NCBI RefSeq assembly: GCF_021397715.1
Contig: NZ_CP090207.1
Coordinates: forward strand, 2,294,001 to 2,358,000
Origin: Pantoea agglomerans
GTDB taxonomy: Bacteria > Pseudomonadota > Gammaproteobacteria > Enterobacterales > Enterobacteriaceae
Length of the DNA: 64,000 nt
Reading direction: 5' to 3'
Below, in pieces: positions 35,145-43,882 of this stretch. A model generated the notes under the pieces. It saw only the letters and a program-made list of their open reading frames with translations, was not told the origin of the DNA and did no database searches. Positions within the stretch are counted from its first letter, which is position 1, and every line of letters begins with the position of its first letter. The position numbers and the translations under genes were made by a program.

Positions 35145-36075
35145 GCCCAACCGGGCAGGAAAGGCATGCCTGAAGAGCAAAGCGTCCGCGCCAGGGAAGG
35201 CGCGGCCGATCCGCAGGGATGCGGGAATCCTTTGCGATCGGGCATCCCTTTCCTGACCTTGCACCAGAAATCAACAGCAATTGTTTTATTCAACACATCA
35301 ATAAAAAGTCCACTCTTCTGCTTCTCAAAGCGATGCATCAGCCCAACCGGGAAGGAAAGGCATGCCTGAAGAGCAAAGCGTCCGCGCCAGGGAAGGCGCG
35401 GCCGATCCGCAGGGATGCGGGAATCCTTTGCGATCGGGCATCCCTTTCCTGACCTAGCACCAGCAACCAATAGCAATTGTTTTATTCAACACATCAATAA
35501 AAAGTCCACTCTTCTGCTTCTCAAAGCGATGCATCAAGCCCAACCGGGAAGGAAAGGTATGCCTGAAGAGCAAAGCGTCCGCGCCAGGGAAGGCGCGGCC
35601 GACCCGCAGGGATGCGGGAATCCTTTGCGATCGGGCATCCCTTTCCTGACCTTGCACCAGCAACCAACAGCAATTGTTTTATTCAACACATCAATAAAAA
35701 GTCCACTCTTCTGCTTCTCAAAGCGATGCATCAGCCCAACCGGGAAGGAAAGGTATGCCCGAAGAGCAAAGCGTCCGCGCCAGGGAATGCGCGGCCGATC
35801 CGCAGGGATGCGGGAATCCTTTGCGATCGGGCATCCCTTTCCTGACCTTGCTCCAGCAACCAACAACCAACAGCGATTGTTTTATTCAACACATCAATAA
35901 AAAGTCCACTCTTCTGCTTCTCAAAGCAATGATCAAGCCCAACCGGGAAGGAAAGGCATGCCTGAAGAGCAAAGCGTCCGCGCCAGGGAAGGCGCGGCCG
36001 ATCCGCATGGATGCGGGAATCCTTTGCGATCGGGCAGCCTTTCCTGACCTAGCACCAGCAACCAACAGCGATTGT
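35145..36075. repeat. tandem array of five ~197-bp structured units
   Basis: Units start (GCCCAACCGGG) at 35145, 35341, 35538, 35734 and 35937, giving periods of 196, 197, 196 and 203 bp; the fifth is truncated. Each has a GC-rich half of about 110 bp and an A/T-rich linker with CAATTGTTTTATTCAACAC. In unit 2 the GC-rich half can fold into a branched structure: outer stem 35354-35360/35443-35449 and 35362-35367/35436-35441, enclosing CCGCGCC/GGCGCGG and CCGCA/TGCGG hairpins. Open frames running through the array are by-products of the period and have no recognisable product. Confidence 0.9.
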
Positions 36076-36196
36076 TTTTCCTGTCATACAAAAGAGAGCC
36101 TAAGTCTTTGCTATAACTTAACCCTTTCATGAATTTGTACTTTCCCCCATCAGCCTGTATTGCTTGTAGCCTGAAAAAACAAAGGTAGCCAGAGCC

Positions 36197-36664
36197 ATGC
36201 AAATTGCCGAACTGAACCAACATCCCGGCTACGCCGGACAAACCGCACAGTTACTGCACACGGAATGGTCAGCACTGCCTGCATGGTCGCATCAGCCCAC
36301 CATCCTTGAGCGTATAAAACAGCGGAATCAGGCGCCTGCTGCAGAATTTACCCTCATCGCCACGCCGGATGGCGAAACGGTTGCCGCTACCTGTAGCCTC
36401 ATTCGTTATGAACTGGATGACATCGCGGCAAGGGAATACTGGATCGGTGAAGTGGTAACGGATAAGAAATTCCGGGGCCAGGGCGTGGCAAAAGCGTTGA
36501 TCCAGCAGGCAATCGCGCGAGCAAAACAGCAGCAGATTAGCGAGCTCTGGCTCTATACTCCCGATCAACAGGCGTACTATCAGCGTTCAGGATGGCAGGC
36601 GGTGGAACAGCGGCAAATAGCGGGTGAAGAGGTCACGGTGATGATGCTGCATCTGGCGCAGTAA
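36197..36664 (+). CDS. GNAT family N-acetyltransferase
   Basis: 155 residues. The acetyl-CoA motif A is EVVTDKKFRGQGVAKALIQQAIARA (R/QxxGxG/A at RGQGVA), followed by LWLYTPDQQAYYQRSGW, the usual motif B with Tyr. Cytosolic acetyltransferase of unknown substrate. It stands alone between the repeat array and yjfF and has its own terminator. A -10-like TATAAC lies about 85 bp upstream. Confidence 0.82.
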   Translation: MQIAELNQHPGYAGQTAQLLHTEWSALPAWSHQPTILERIKQRNQAPAAEFTLIATPDGETVAATCSLIRYELDDIAAREYWIGEVVTDKKFRGQGVAKALIQQAIARAKQQQISELWLYTPDQQAYYQRSGWQAVEQRQIAGEEVTVMMLHLAQ

Positions 36665-36690
36665 TGGGCGGCTCCTGCGAGCCGCCTTTT
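36665..36690. terminator. bidirectional terminator GNAT gene / yjfF
   Basis: GGCGGCTC-CTGC-GAGCCGCC perfect 8-bp stem (36667-36686) with TTTT after it on the plus strand, between convergent genes. Confidence 0.82.
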
Positions 36691-36700
36691 AGCTGGAAAC

Positions 36701-37687
36701 TCAGGAACTCAATCGTTTTACCGGTGCATTCTGCTGGCGATCCCAGATCACCGTCAGCAGGCGCTGCAACGCGATAAAGGCAAACAGCAGGATACCAATG
36801 GCGATTTTGGTCCACCACGAACTGAGCGTACCGTCGAAGTTAATCCAGGTCTGGATCAGCCCCTGAATCAATACGCCAAACAGCGTCCCCAGCACCGTGC
36901 CGACGCCGCCCGACAGCAGCGTGCCGCCAATCACCACCGAGGCAATCGCATCCAGCTCCACGCCGAGTCCCGCCAGTGCATAGCCAGCCGAGGTATAGAT
37001 CGAAAAGACGATACCGGCCAGCGTGGCTAAGGTGGTAGAGAGCATATAGATTTTGATGGTGGTGGCGCGGGTCGAAACCCCCATAAGCTGCGCCGAGGTC
37101 AGATTCCCGCCGATGGCGTAGACCTGATTCCCGAAGCGGGTGCGGTGCGCCAGAATGATGCCGCCTAGCACCACCACCAGCATAATCACCGCCAGCAGAC
37201 TAAGGCGTCCGCCGCCCGGCACTTTCCACGCCAGGCTGGAGAGCGTGGTGTAGAACGGATGATCGATCGGAATCGAATTTTCCGACACCAGATAGCTGCA
37301 GCCGCGCAGAAAAAACATGCCCGCCAGGGTGATAATAAACGCCGGGATCTTCAGCGCATCGATCAGCCAGCCCATCATCGCGCCAAACAGCGCCCCCAGC
37401 GACAGAATCACCGCGAAGGCCAGCAGCGGATCGAGGTGGAAATCGCCGATTGCCCGCGCCAGAAACACGCCGGTAAAGGCGATAACCGCGCCGACCGACA
37501 GGTCGATACCGCCGGATAAAATCACAAAAGTCATGCCGACCGCGATAATACCGAGAAAGGCATTGTCGGTCAGAATATTGCAGATCACCCGGGTTGAGGC
37601 AAAGCCCGGAAACTGGCTCAGGCAGAACAGATAACCCGCCACGAACACCAGCAAGGTGATCATCAACGGCAGATGGCGTTTGATCAT
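36701..37687 (-). CDS. yjfF: sugar ABC transporter permease YjfF
   Basis: 328 residues (E. coli YjfF 331), BPD_transp_2 permease with about 8-10 TM segments and the coupling loop NQVYAIGGNLTSAQLMGVS. Last gene of ytfQRT-yjfF. The ATG at 37687 overlaps the ytfT stop (ATGA); a longer frame to 37747 lies inside ytfT and is rejected. With YtfT it forms the heterodimeric channel of a furanose importer. Confidence 0.92.
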   Translation of the reverse strand: MIKRHLPLMITLLVFVAGYLFCLSQFPGFASTRVICNILTDNAFLGIIAVGMTFVILSGGIDLSVGAVIAFTGVFLARAIGDFHLDPLLAFAVILSLGALFGAMMGWLIDALKIPAFIITLAGMFFLRGCSYLVSENSIPIDHPFYTTLSSLAWKVPGGGRLSLLAVIMLVVVLGGIILAHRTRFGNQVYAIGGNLTSAQLMGVSTRATTIKIYMLSTTLATLAGIVFSIYTSAGYALAGLGVELDAIASVVIGGTLLSGGVGTVLGTLFGVLIQGLIQTWINFDGTLSSWWTKIAIGILLFAFIALQRLLTVIWDRQQNAPVKRLSS

Positions 37688-38700
37688 GTCGGGCGTCTCC
37701 GTTTCAACATCGCAATAAAGCGCGGTGACTGCAGTAACAGTACGCACATCACCACCACCGCTTTCACTACCTGATTCAGCTCAGGCGGGAAGCCGGAGAG
37801 CAGAATGCCGGTGTTCATGGACTGAATAATCAGCGCGCCAATCAGTGACAGCACCAGATTGAAGCGTCCGCCCATCAGCGACGCGCCCCCAATCACCACC
37901 GCCAGAATCGCGTCCAGCTCCAGCCACAAGCCAGCGTTATTGGCATCCGCACCGCGAATATCCGCGGCCACAATCAGCCCCGCTACCGCCGCACAGACTC
38001 CGCTGATGGCGTAGGTGGACATCACCACCAGCCAGCCGGTAACGCCCGCATTGCGCGCAGCGCGCAGGTTAATGCCCACCGCTTCAATAAACAGACCGAG
38101 CGCGGTTTTTCGCGTCAGCAGCCAGACCGCCAGCGCCACCACCAGAGTGATCCAGACCGGCACCGGCAGCATCCACAACGAACCGTTACCAAACCAGCCG
38201 AGCGCATCGCTGTCGAACGTAACAATCTGTCCCTGAGTAATCAGCTGGGCGATACCGCGCCCCGCCACCATCAGAATCAGCGTGGCAACAAACGGCTGAA
38301 TCCGCAGCAGCGCGACCAGCACCCCGTTCCAGATGCCGCACGCCAGACCGGTTCCCAGCGTGGCGAGAATAATAAACGGCAGGCTGTGTCCGGCCACGGT
38401 TAAGGTTGCCGCCGTCGCGCCGGCAATCGCCATCACCGCGCCCACCGAAAGGTCGATACCGCCGGTGGCGATCACCAGCGTCATGCCAATCGCCAGCAGC
38501 GCCACGGGCGCAGCGCGGTTGAGGATATCAATCGGGCTGCCGAACAGACGACCATCCTGCAGATGAACAGCAAAAAAGTTGTTCGCCACCAGGCTATCGA
38601 TCAGCAGCACCAGCAGCAGCGCGGCGATTTGCGGCATCCCCGGCGGCAGTTTCAGCTTACGGCGTTGCGGTTTTTCAGGTGTCATAGGGGTCTCAAGCAT
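37684..38700 (-). CDS. ytfT: sugar ABC transporter permease YtfT
   Basis: 338 residues, BPD_transp_2 permease related to RbsC/AraH, with IGMTLVIATGGIDLSVGAVMAIAG and EAVGINLRAARNAGVTG as the coupling loop. It overlaps ytfR by 8 bases at its 5' end and yjfF by 4 at its 3' end. Met6 at 38685 is an alternative start. Confidence 0.92.
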   Translation of the reverse strand: MLETPMTPEKPQRRKLKLPPGMPQIAALLLVLLIDSLVANNFFAVHLQDGRLFGSPIDILNRAAPVALLAIGMTLVIATGGIDLSVGAVMAIAGATAATLTVAGHSLPFIILATLGTGLACGIWNGVLVALLRIQPFVATLILMVAGRGIAQLITQGQIVTFDSDALGWFGNGSLWMLPVPVWITLVVALAVWLLTRKTALGLFIEAVGINLRAARNAGVTGWLVVMSTYAISGVCAAVAGLIVAADIRGADANNAGLWLELDAILAVVIGGASLMGGRFNLVLSLIGALIIQSMNTGILLSGFPPELNQVVKAVVVMCVLLLQSPRFIAMLKRRRPT

Positions 38701-40213
38701 GTTGTGCCCCTCCGTCAGCGATAGCGTTAACGATCGACGCGACCGAAAGTTGTTCCAGCGGAATTTCTGCCACCTGCTTCAGGTCGCGCATAATCAGCAC
38801 CCGATCGGCATAACCCACCAGCTCTTCCAGCTCAGAGGAGATCACCAGCAGCGCCAGTCCATCAGCGCACAGGGATTCGATCAAACGGATAATCTCGGCG
38901 TGTGCGCCCACGTCAATGCCGCGCGTCGGTTCGTCGAGGATCAGAAATTGCGGTTTAGTCACCAGCCAGCGCGACAGCAGAACCTTCTGCTGATTACCGC
39001 CCGACAGCAACTCCACCGGTTGATCGGCGTGCGGCGTACGGATACCCAGGCTCTTGATAAAGCGTTCGGCGATCGCCTGCTGCTCGCGCTTTTTAATCGG
39101 CCGCAACCAGCCGCGCTGCGCCTGCAACGCCAGAATGATATTTTCGCGCACCGATGCCGCGCCAATGATCCCGTCGGTTTTACGATCTTCCGGACAGAAC
39201 CCCATGCCCAGCTGCGATGCTCTGGCCGGATTGGTAATGCGCTGCACTTTGCCTTTGATTTTTGCCGTGCCACGGTCGGCGCGACGAATACCAAACAGCA
39301 CTTCCGCCGTTTCGGTACGCCCGGAGCCGAGCAGCCCCGCCAGACCTACCACTTCACCGGGCCGGACTTCCAGGTTGAACGGCTCGATGGTGCCCTTTTT
39401 GCCATAATCTTCAAACGACACCACCGGCTGATTACTGCGCAGGGTACTGCCCTGTCGCTGCAGCGCGGTCTCCAGCAGTTCGCGGCCCAGCATCAGTTTG
39501 ATCAGTTCAATTTGCGGCAGCGAAGCGGTATCGCGGGTCGCGATAAACTGCCCGTTGCGTAATACCGTAATGCGATCGGTAATGCGGTACACCTGGTCGA
39601 GAAAGTGGGTCACGAAAATCAGGCTCATCCCTTTGGCTTTTAACTGCGTCATCAGGGTAAACAGCATCTCTACTTCACTGGCGTCGAGGCTGGCGGTCGG
39701 CTCATCGAGGATCAACACCTGGGCGGAGAGATCGACCGCCCGACAGATGGCGATAATCTGCTGCATCGCCACCGAGTAGTGTCCCAGCGGACGCGTCACG
39801 TCGAGGGAAAAACCGTAATTGCGCATCAGCGCATCGGCATCGCGCACCATACGCCGCCGATCGAGCATACCGAAGCGACGCGGCTCACGGCCAATATAGA
39901 GGTTATCCGCCACCGACATATTCGGCAGCATGTTCACTTCCTGATAAACCGTGCCGATGCCCATCTCCTGCGCTTCGGCCGTGTTGTGTGGGGAAATCGG
40001 TTTTCCGTTAAGGGTAATGGTGCCGGCATCGCGGCTGTAGACGCCGGTCAGCACTTTAATCAGGGTCGATTTGCCCGCGCCGTTTTCGCCCAGCAGCGCC
40101 ATAATCTCGCCTTTGCGTATATCAAACGAAACGTTGCTCAGCGCCTTCACGCCGGGAAATCCTTTGCTGATGCCGCTAATGGTTAACAGCGATGTTTCAT
40201 TGGGTGTGGTCAT
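38693..40213 (-). CDS. ytfR: sugar ABC transporter ATPase YtfR
   Basis: 506 residues, two fused ABC domains. The first has Walker [10 protein letters not shown], signature region SVAMQQ and Walker B VLILDEPTAS. The second has a degenerate Walker A (GLLGSGRTE) with intact LSGGNQQK and [11 protein letters not shown]. It energises furanose uptake with YtfT/YjfF and YtfQ. In E. coli the system imports galactofuranose. Confidence 0.93.
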   Translation of the reverse strand: MTTPNETSLLTISGISKGFPGVKALSNVSFDIRKGEIMALLGENGAGKSTLIKVLTGVYSRDAGTITLNGKPISPHNTAEAQEMGIGTVYQEVNMLPNMSVADNLYIGREPRRFGMLDRRRMVRDADALMRNYGFSLDVTRPLGHYSVAMQQIIAICRAVDLSAQVLILDEPTASLDASEVEMLFTLMTQLKAKGMSLIFVTHFLDQVYRITDRITVLRNGQFIATRDTASLPQIELIKLMLGRELLETALQRQGSTLRSNQPVVSFEDYGKKGTIEPFNLEVRPGEVVGLAGLLGSGRTETAEVLFGIRRADRGTAKIKGKVQRITNPARASQLGMGFCPEDRKTDGIIGAASVRENIILALQAQRGWLRPIKKREQQAIAERFIKSLGIRTPHADQPVELLSGGNQQKVLLSRWLVTKPQFLILDEPTRGIDVGAHAEIIRLIESLCADGLALLVISSELEELVGYADRVLIMRDLKQVAEIPLEQLSVASIVNAIADGGAQHA

Positions 40214-40235
40214 TCTGCTAACTCCGCCTCACGTC

Positions 40236-40262
40236 ATGAAAAACCGCCCCGCAGGGCGGTCT
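40236..40262 (-). terminator. intercistronic hairpin ytfQ-ytfR
   Basis: ACCGCCC-CGCA-GGGCGGT stem at 40243-40260, followed on the minus strand by five T residues. Just after the ytfQ stop, it likely acts as an attenuator giving more binding protein than ATPase. Confidence 0.72.
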
Positions 40263-40267
40263 GCGGC

Positions 40268-41224
40268 TTAGTAACCCATGCCTTTTTTGCGTTCCAGTTC
40301 GGTCTGCGCGTCAGCAGGCAGGAACAGTTTTGATTCGGTTTTAATCACTTTTGGCGGCAGCGTGCCCTCTTTCTTAAATTTCTCCAGCGCGTCAAATGCC
40401 GGGCCGGCCATGTTTGGCGTCAGCTCCACGTTGGCGTTGGCTTCGCCCGCCAGCATCGCTTTATAGATATCCGGCACACCGTCGATTGAGCCGGTCAGAA
40501 TATCTTTGCCCGGTTTCAGGCCCGCTTCTTTAATTGCCTGAATGGCACCGATCGCCATGTCATCGTTGTGGGCGTAAACCATGCAGATGTTTTTGCCGTT
40601 GTTTTCCGCCTTGATGAAGCTCTCCATTACCTCTTTACCTTTACTGCGGGTAAAGTCGCCCGACTGAGAGCGGATCACTTTAATATTCGGATGGCCGCTG
40701 ATCGCTTCGGCAAAGCCTTTCTTACGATCGATCGCCACGCTGGCCCCGACCGTGCCCTGCAGTTCCACCACGTTACACCGCTTGTCGCCGACGGTTTTCA
40801 CCAGCCAGTCGCCAATCAGCTTACCTTCCAGCACGTTGTCCGCCGTGACCACCGCCTGATAGAGCGATTTGTCTTTAACGACGATGGCGCGGTCCAGCAG
40901 ATAGACCGGGATTTTGGCGTCTTTGGCTTCTTCCAGCACCGGTTCCCAGCCGGTCTGCACCACCGGTGCAATAAAGATGGCATCCACGCCCTGAGCAATA
41001 AATGAGCGCACCGCTTTTATCTGGTTCTCCTGTTTTTGCTGACCATCGGCGATTTTCAGCGTGATACCGCGTTTTTTAGCCTCGCTTTTCGCCACGTTGG
41101 TTTCTGCTGAACGCCAGCCAGATTCCGAACCCACCTGCGAGAAGCCGACCGTCATGTCCGCAGCCAGCACCGGACCAGTCAACGCGGCGCTGACCAGCGT
41201 GGTCAGAAGTAAACGTTTCCACAT
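40268..41224 (-). CDS. ytfQ: galactofuranose-type periplasmic binding protein YtfQ
   Basis: 318 residues, the same length as E. coli YtfQ. Signal peptide MWKRLLLTTLVSAALTGPVLA ends before ADMTVGFSQVGSESGWR. Further blocks: VDAIFIAPVVQTGWEPVL, YLLDRAI, VYAHNDDMAIGAIQAIKEAG. E. coli YtfQ binds furanose sugars. The start has AGAGGA 9 bases upstream; the open frame to 41398 adds 58 unrelated residues. An AraC-like half-site lies about 150 bp upstream. Confidence 0.94.
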   Translation of the reverse strand: MWKRLLLTTLVSAALTGPVLAADMTVGFSQVGSESGWRSAETNVAKSEAKKRGITLKIADGQQKQENQIKAVRSFIAQGVDAIFIAPVVQTGWEPVLEEAKDAKIPVYLLDRAIVVKDKSLYQAVVTADNVLEGKLIGDWLVKTVGDKRCNVVELQGTVGASVAIDRKKGFAEAISGHPNIKVIRSQSGDFTRSKGKEVMESFIKAENNGKNICMVYAHNDDMAIGAIQAIKEAGLKPGKDILTGSIDGVPDIYKAMLAGEANANVELTPNMAGPAFDALEKFKKEGTLPPKVIKTESKLFLPADAQTELERKKGMGY

Positions 41225-41302
41225 AGTTTTTATTCCTCTGAAGGGCATTTGCTGTTTAGGGTAGAGAGCTCGCTTAGCCTGGACTAAAAAAGGGTGCATA
41301 AT

Positions 41303-41318
41303 GGCGACATGCTTCACA
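41303..41318. promoter_or_regulatory. CRP-like site upstream of ytfQ
   Basis: GGCGA-CATGCT-TCACA: one half is perfect TCACA, the other is 3 of 5. It lies between the AraC-like site and ytfQ. Confidence 0.4.
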
Positions 41319-41374
41319 AAATTGAGCAAATTAAAGGAGTTACGTGCAGGCATGCGGTTTTTTTCATGGGCGGT

Positions 41375-41391
41375 TATGGATAAAATAACTG
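41375..41391 (-). promoter_or_regulatory. AraC-like half-site upstream of ytfQ
   Basis: On the minus strand CAGTTATTTTATCCATA matches E. coli araI1 (TAGCATTTTTATCCATA) at 13 of 17 positions, including the whole ATCCATA end. It points toward ytfQ, 151 bp upstream of its ATG. The expected second half-site 21 bp on (41370-41354) matches poorly. Confidence 0.55.
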
Positions 41392-41764
41392 AAAGCAAAA
41401 TCCGGGCAGGTTAAATAATTGTAATAAACAGAATCGCTTATGCGCAGGCTCTCTGGAAGCGATTACAGCCAGGCGTACTAAATGGGTTATCTGCCCGTCC
41501 GATGAACAAAAAATGGGATTTGTGATTACCCGCACAATGCGATTTCTGGCCTGCTGGCGGGCGAAACGTTTCTCTGGTGGGTTCGGCTGACTTTCCCGCT
41601 CTATAGCACGCTGAAAGGTCATCACTGACGGGGAGAAGTTTGCAGACCGGTGATTCAGCCCAACAGGCAAGCCTGTTGCTCAATAATAAAACGTGCAAAA
41701 ATGGACTTTTAGCGGCGTATCCCGGTCTTTTGTCTGATTTTCACCTTTTTTTCACGGCAGGATC

Positions 41765-41792
41765 TGGACAGCTTTAGGTTGCCCCCTATACT
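41765..41792 (+). promoter_or_regulatory. cnu promoter
   Basis: TGGACA (41765-41770), 16-base spacer, TATACT (41787-41792); 27-36 bases upstream of the possible cnu starts. Confidence 0.65.
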
Positions 41793-41828
41793 GAGCACTC
41801 CTTCGTTCCTTCTACTGTTATGGCAATG

Positions 41829-42044
41829 ATGACTGCGTACGACTACCTGCTTAAATTTCGCAAAGTGAATAACTCAGACAGTCTGGAAAAGCTCTTCGAT
41901 CACCTCAATTACTCGCTCACCGATGACATGGAAATCATCAATATGTACCGCGCTGCCGATCATCGACGTGCCGAACTGGCGTCGGGCGGACGGTTATATG
42001 ATCTGGGCTGTGTGCCTCAGACGGTGTGGCGCTACGTGGTTTAA
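41829..42044 (+). CDS. cnu: nucleoid-associated oriC-binding protein Cnu (YdgT, Hha family)
   Basis: 71 residues, the same length as E. coli Cnu and nearly identical by eye ([39 protein letters not shown]). Hha/YmoA-family proteins bind H-NS/StpA and modulate silencing of horizontally acquired DNA; Cnu also binds oriC. Three ATGs (41820, 41826, 41829) are possible; the last gives the family length but none has a strong ribosome-binding site. Position before ydgK-rsx is as in E. coli. Confidence 0.92.
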   Translation: MTAYDYLLKFRKVNNSDSLEKLFDHLNYSLTDDMEIINMYRAADHRRAELASGGRLYDLGCVPQTVWRYVV

Positions 42045-42155
42045 TTTCCGGCTGCCCGTTCGCCTTTTTTATCGGTCACGTTGTCCAGGCGGGCACACCC
42101 CATCTGGACATGCTATTCTGCTGCGCTTCAACCTCCCGAAACAGGAATACCCGCT

Positions 42156-42599
42156 ATGAATGAACAGGTTGCTGCGCCGCGCATCGGTGGCTGGCTTTTG
42201 CTGCCGCTGGCCTGGCTGATTATGACCCTGTTAACCACCGCGCTGGTGATGGCGATGTACCTTACACCGCTGTTTAACCCGGAATGGCGTGCCACACTCT
42301 TTTCTCACGGCAGCACCCTTTTCTCGTACTGGGCCATCTCTCTGCTCACCACCGTCGCGGTCTGGGCCTATAGCCTGTGGATCAGCTGGCTGTTCTTTAA
42401 ACGCTCACGCCGTTTGCCGCGTCATTATCTGCTGTGGTTGCTGATTACCGTGCTGTTAGCGCTGAAAACCTTTGCCTTTACCCCGGTTTCTGACAGCCGC
42501 GCCCTGCAGACGCTCCTGCTGTCACTGCTGGCGGCAGCGGTGTTTGTTCCCTACTTCAAGCGCTCACAACGGGTTAAAAACACCTTTATCGAGCCGTAA
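42156..42599 (+). CDS. ydgK: inner membrane protein YdgK (DUF2569)
   Basis: 147 residues, four TM segments, with the DUF2569 start IGGWLLLPLAW. Synteny with cnu and rsxA supports YdgK. Function unknown. Start chosen at MNEQVAAP with AGGA upstream; the frame to 42081 adds a non-hydrophobic leader. Confidence 0.87.
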   Translation: MNEQVAAPRIGGWLLLPLAWLIMTLLTTALVMAMYLTPLFNPEWRATLFSHGSTLFSYWAISLLTTVAVWAYSLWISWLFFKRSRRLPRHYLLWLLITVLLALKTFAFTPVSDSRALQTLLLSLLAAAVFVPYFKRSQRVKNTFIEP

Positions 42600-42664
42600 T
42601 CGCGTGAGTTATGTCAGGAATTTAATTCTGAGTGCGGTCTGCCAGACCGGTCGCGGCGTAGGTG

Positions 42665-42693
42665 TTGAGATACGCCACACTATCTATGATAAT
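42665..42693 (+). promoter_or_regulatory. rsx operon promoter
   Basis: TTGAGA (42665-42670), 17-base spacer, GATAAT (42688-42693), 30 bases before the rsxA ATG. Probably drives rsxABCDGE-nth. Confidence 0.7.
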
Positions 42694-42722
42694 AAGCCGC
42701 TTTCTGGTTCCCAGGCGAAAAA

Positions 42723-43304
42723 ATGACCGATTATCTGCTTCTCTTTGTTGGTACTGTGCTGGTTAATAACTTCGTGCTTGTGAAGTTCCTTGGCCTGTGC
42801 CCGTTTATGGGCGTTTCCAAAAAACTGGAAACGGCGATCGGCATGGGCCTGGCCACCACTTTCGTCATCACCCTGGCCTCGATCTGCGCCTGGCTGGTGA
42901 ATCACCTGATCCTGCTGCCGCTGGATCTGGTCTATCTGCGCACCATGGCCTATATCCTGGTGATCGCCGTGGTGGTGCAGTTCACCGAGATGGTGGTCCG
43001 TAAAACCAGCCCGTCACTCTATCGCCTGCTGGGCATTTTCCTGCCGCTGATCACCACTAACTGTGCGGTGCTCGGCGTGCCGCTGCTGAGCGTGAACCTG
43101 AATCACACCTTTTTACAGGCGGCGCTCTACGGCTTTAGCGCCTCGCTCGGCTTTTCGCTGGTGATGGTGCTGTTCGCTGGCATGCGCGAACGTCTGGTGC
43201 TGGCCAATGTCCCGGCACCGTTCAAAGGTAACTCTATTGCCCTGATTACCGCGGGCCTGATGGCGCTGGCGTTTATGGGCTTTACCGGCCTGGTGAAATT
43301 CTGA
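42723..43304 (+). CDS. rsxA: electron transport complex subunit RsxA
   Basis: 193 residues, the same length as E. coli RsxA; six TM segments with the conserved Cys-containing half-helices [12 protein letters not shown] and [11 protein letters not shown]. It is a membrane subunit of the Rnf-type complex that in E. coli keeps SoxR reduced. The stop overlaps the rsxB start (TGATG). Confidence 0.96.
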   Translation: MTDYLLLFVGTVLVNNFVLVKFLGLCPFMGVSKKLETAIGMGLATTFVITLASICAWLVNHLILLPLDLVYLRTMAYILVIAVVVQFTEMVVRKTSPSLYRLLGIFLPLITTNCAVLGVPLLSVNLNHTFLQAALYGFSASLGFSLVMVLFAGMRERLVLANVPAPFKGNSIALITAGLMALAFMGFTGLVKF

Positions 43305-43882
43305 TGACCGGGATCTGGATTGCCATTGCTGTATTAAGTGCGCTGAGTCTGGTGTTCGGCGCGCTGCTGGGCTACGCCTCACGTCGCTTCGAAGTCGAAG
43401 AAGATCCCATCGTTGAACAAATTGATGCCATTCTGCCGCAGAGCCAGTGTGGACAGTGCGGCTATCCCGGTTGCCGTCCCTATGCCGATGCGGTAGGCAA
43501 TAACGGAGAAGCGATCAACAAGTGCGCGCCAGGCGGAGAGCAGACCATGCTCAAGCTGGCGGAGCTGCTCAATGTTGAGCCGCAGCCGATTGATGGCGAT
43601 GAAACCGCCAAAGCGCCAGTCCGCACCGTGGCCTTTATTGATGAAGCGAACTGCATCGGCTGCACCAAGTGTATTCAGGCCTGCCCGGTCGATGCGATTG
43701 TCGGGGCGACCCGCGCGATGCACACCGTGCTGAGCGATGTCTGCACCGGCTGCGATCTCTGCGTGGCACCCTGCCCGACTGACTGCATCGAGATGCGGCC
43801 GGTTGAGACGACGCCTGCCAACTGGAAATGGGATCTGAACAGCATCCCGGTGCGGGTGATCCCGGTAGAAAACCATGCTTAA
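43304..43882 (+). CDS. rsxB: electron transport complex subunit RsxB (ferredoxin-like)
   Basis: 192 residues. An N-terminal membrane anchor ([18 protein letters not shown]) is followed by a Fe-S motif CGQCGYPGC and two 4Fe-4S clusters, [12 protein letters not shown] and [12 protein letters not shown]. It relays electrons within the Rsx/Rnf complex. It overlaps rsxC by 8 bases. Confidence 0.96.
   Translation: MTGIWIAIAVLSALSLVFGALLGYASRRFEVEEDPIVEQIDAILPQSQCGQCGYPGCRPYADAVGNNGEAINKCAPGGEQTMLKLAELLNVEPQPIDGDETAKAPVRTVAFIDEANCIGCTKCIQACPVDAIVGATRAMHTVLSDVCTGCDLCVAPCPTDCIEMRPVETTPANWKWDLNSIPVRVIPVENHA

Larger units (their letters stand above)
41225..41764. other. intergenic region ytfQ-cnu
   Basis: 540 bp with no gene I can support; minus-strand open frames here lack start signals and family features. 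It holds the ytfQ control sites listed separately and an AACAGGC-AA-GCCTGTT hairpin near 41660-41675. The small blr gene found next to cnu in E. coli was not seen. Confidence 0.5.

Noticed and set aside
35145..36075. CRISPR array
   Set aside because: Repeats are ~197 bp and continuous without short unique spacers, and no cas genes are nearby.
35058..36132. Several overlapping 70-160 codon open frames on both strands across the repeat array
   Set aside because: They recur once per repeat unit, shift frame with the unit period, lack family features and have no consistent ribosome-binding sites; they reflect GC-rich repeats.
41374..41698. Minus-strand open frames upstream of ytfQ
   Set aside because: No ribosome-binding site, no protein-like composition, and the region carries AraC/CRP-like control sites.
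41640..41820. Possible blr small membrane gene before cnu, as in E. coli
   Set aside because: No hydrophobic 40-codon frame resembling Blr was found between ytfQ and cnu.
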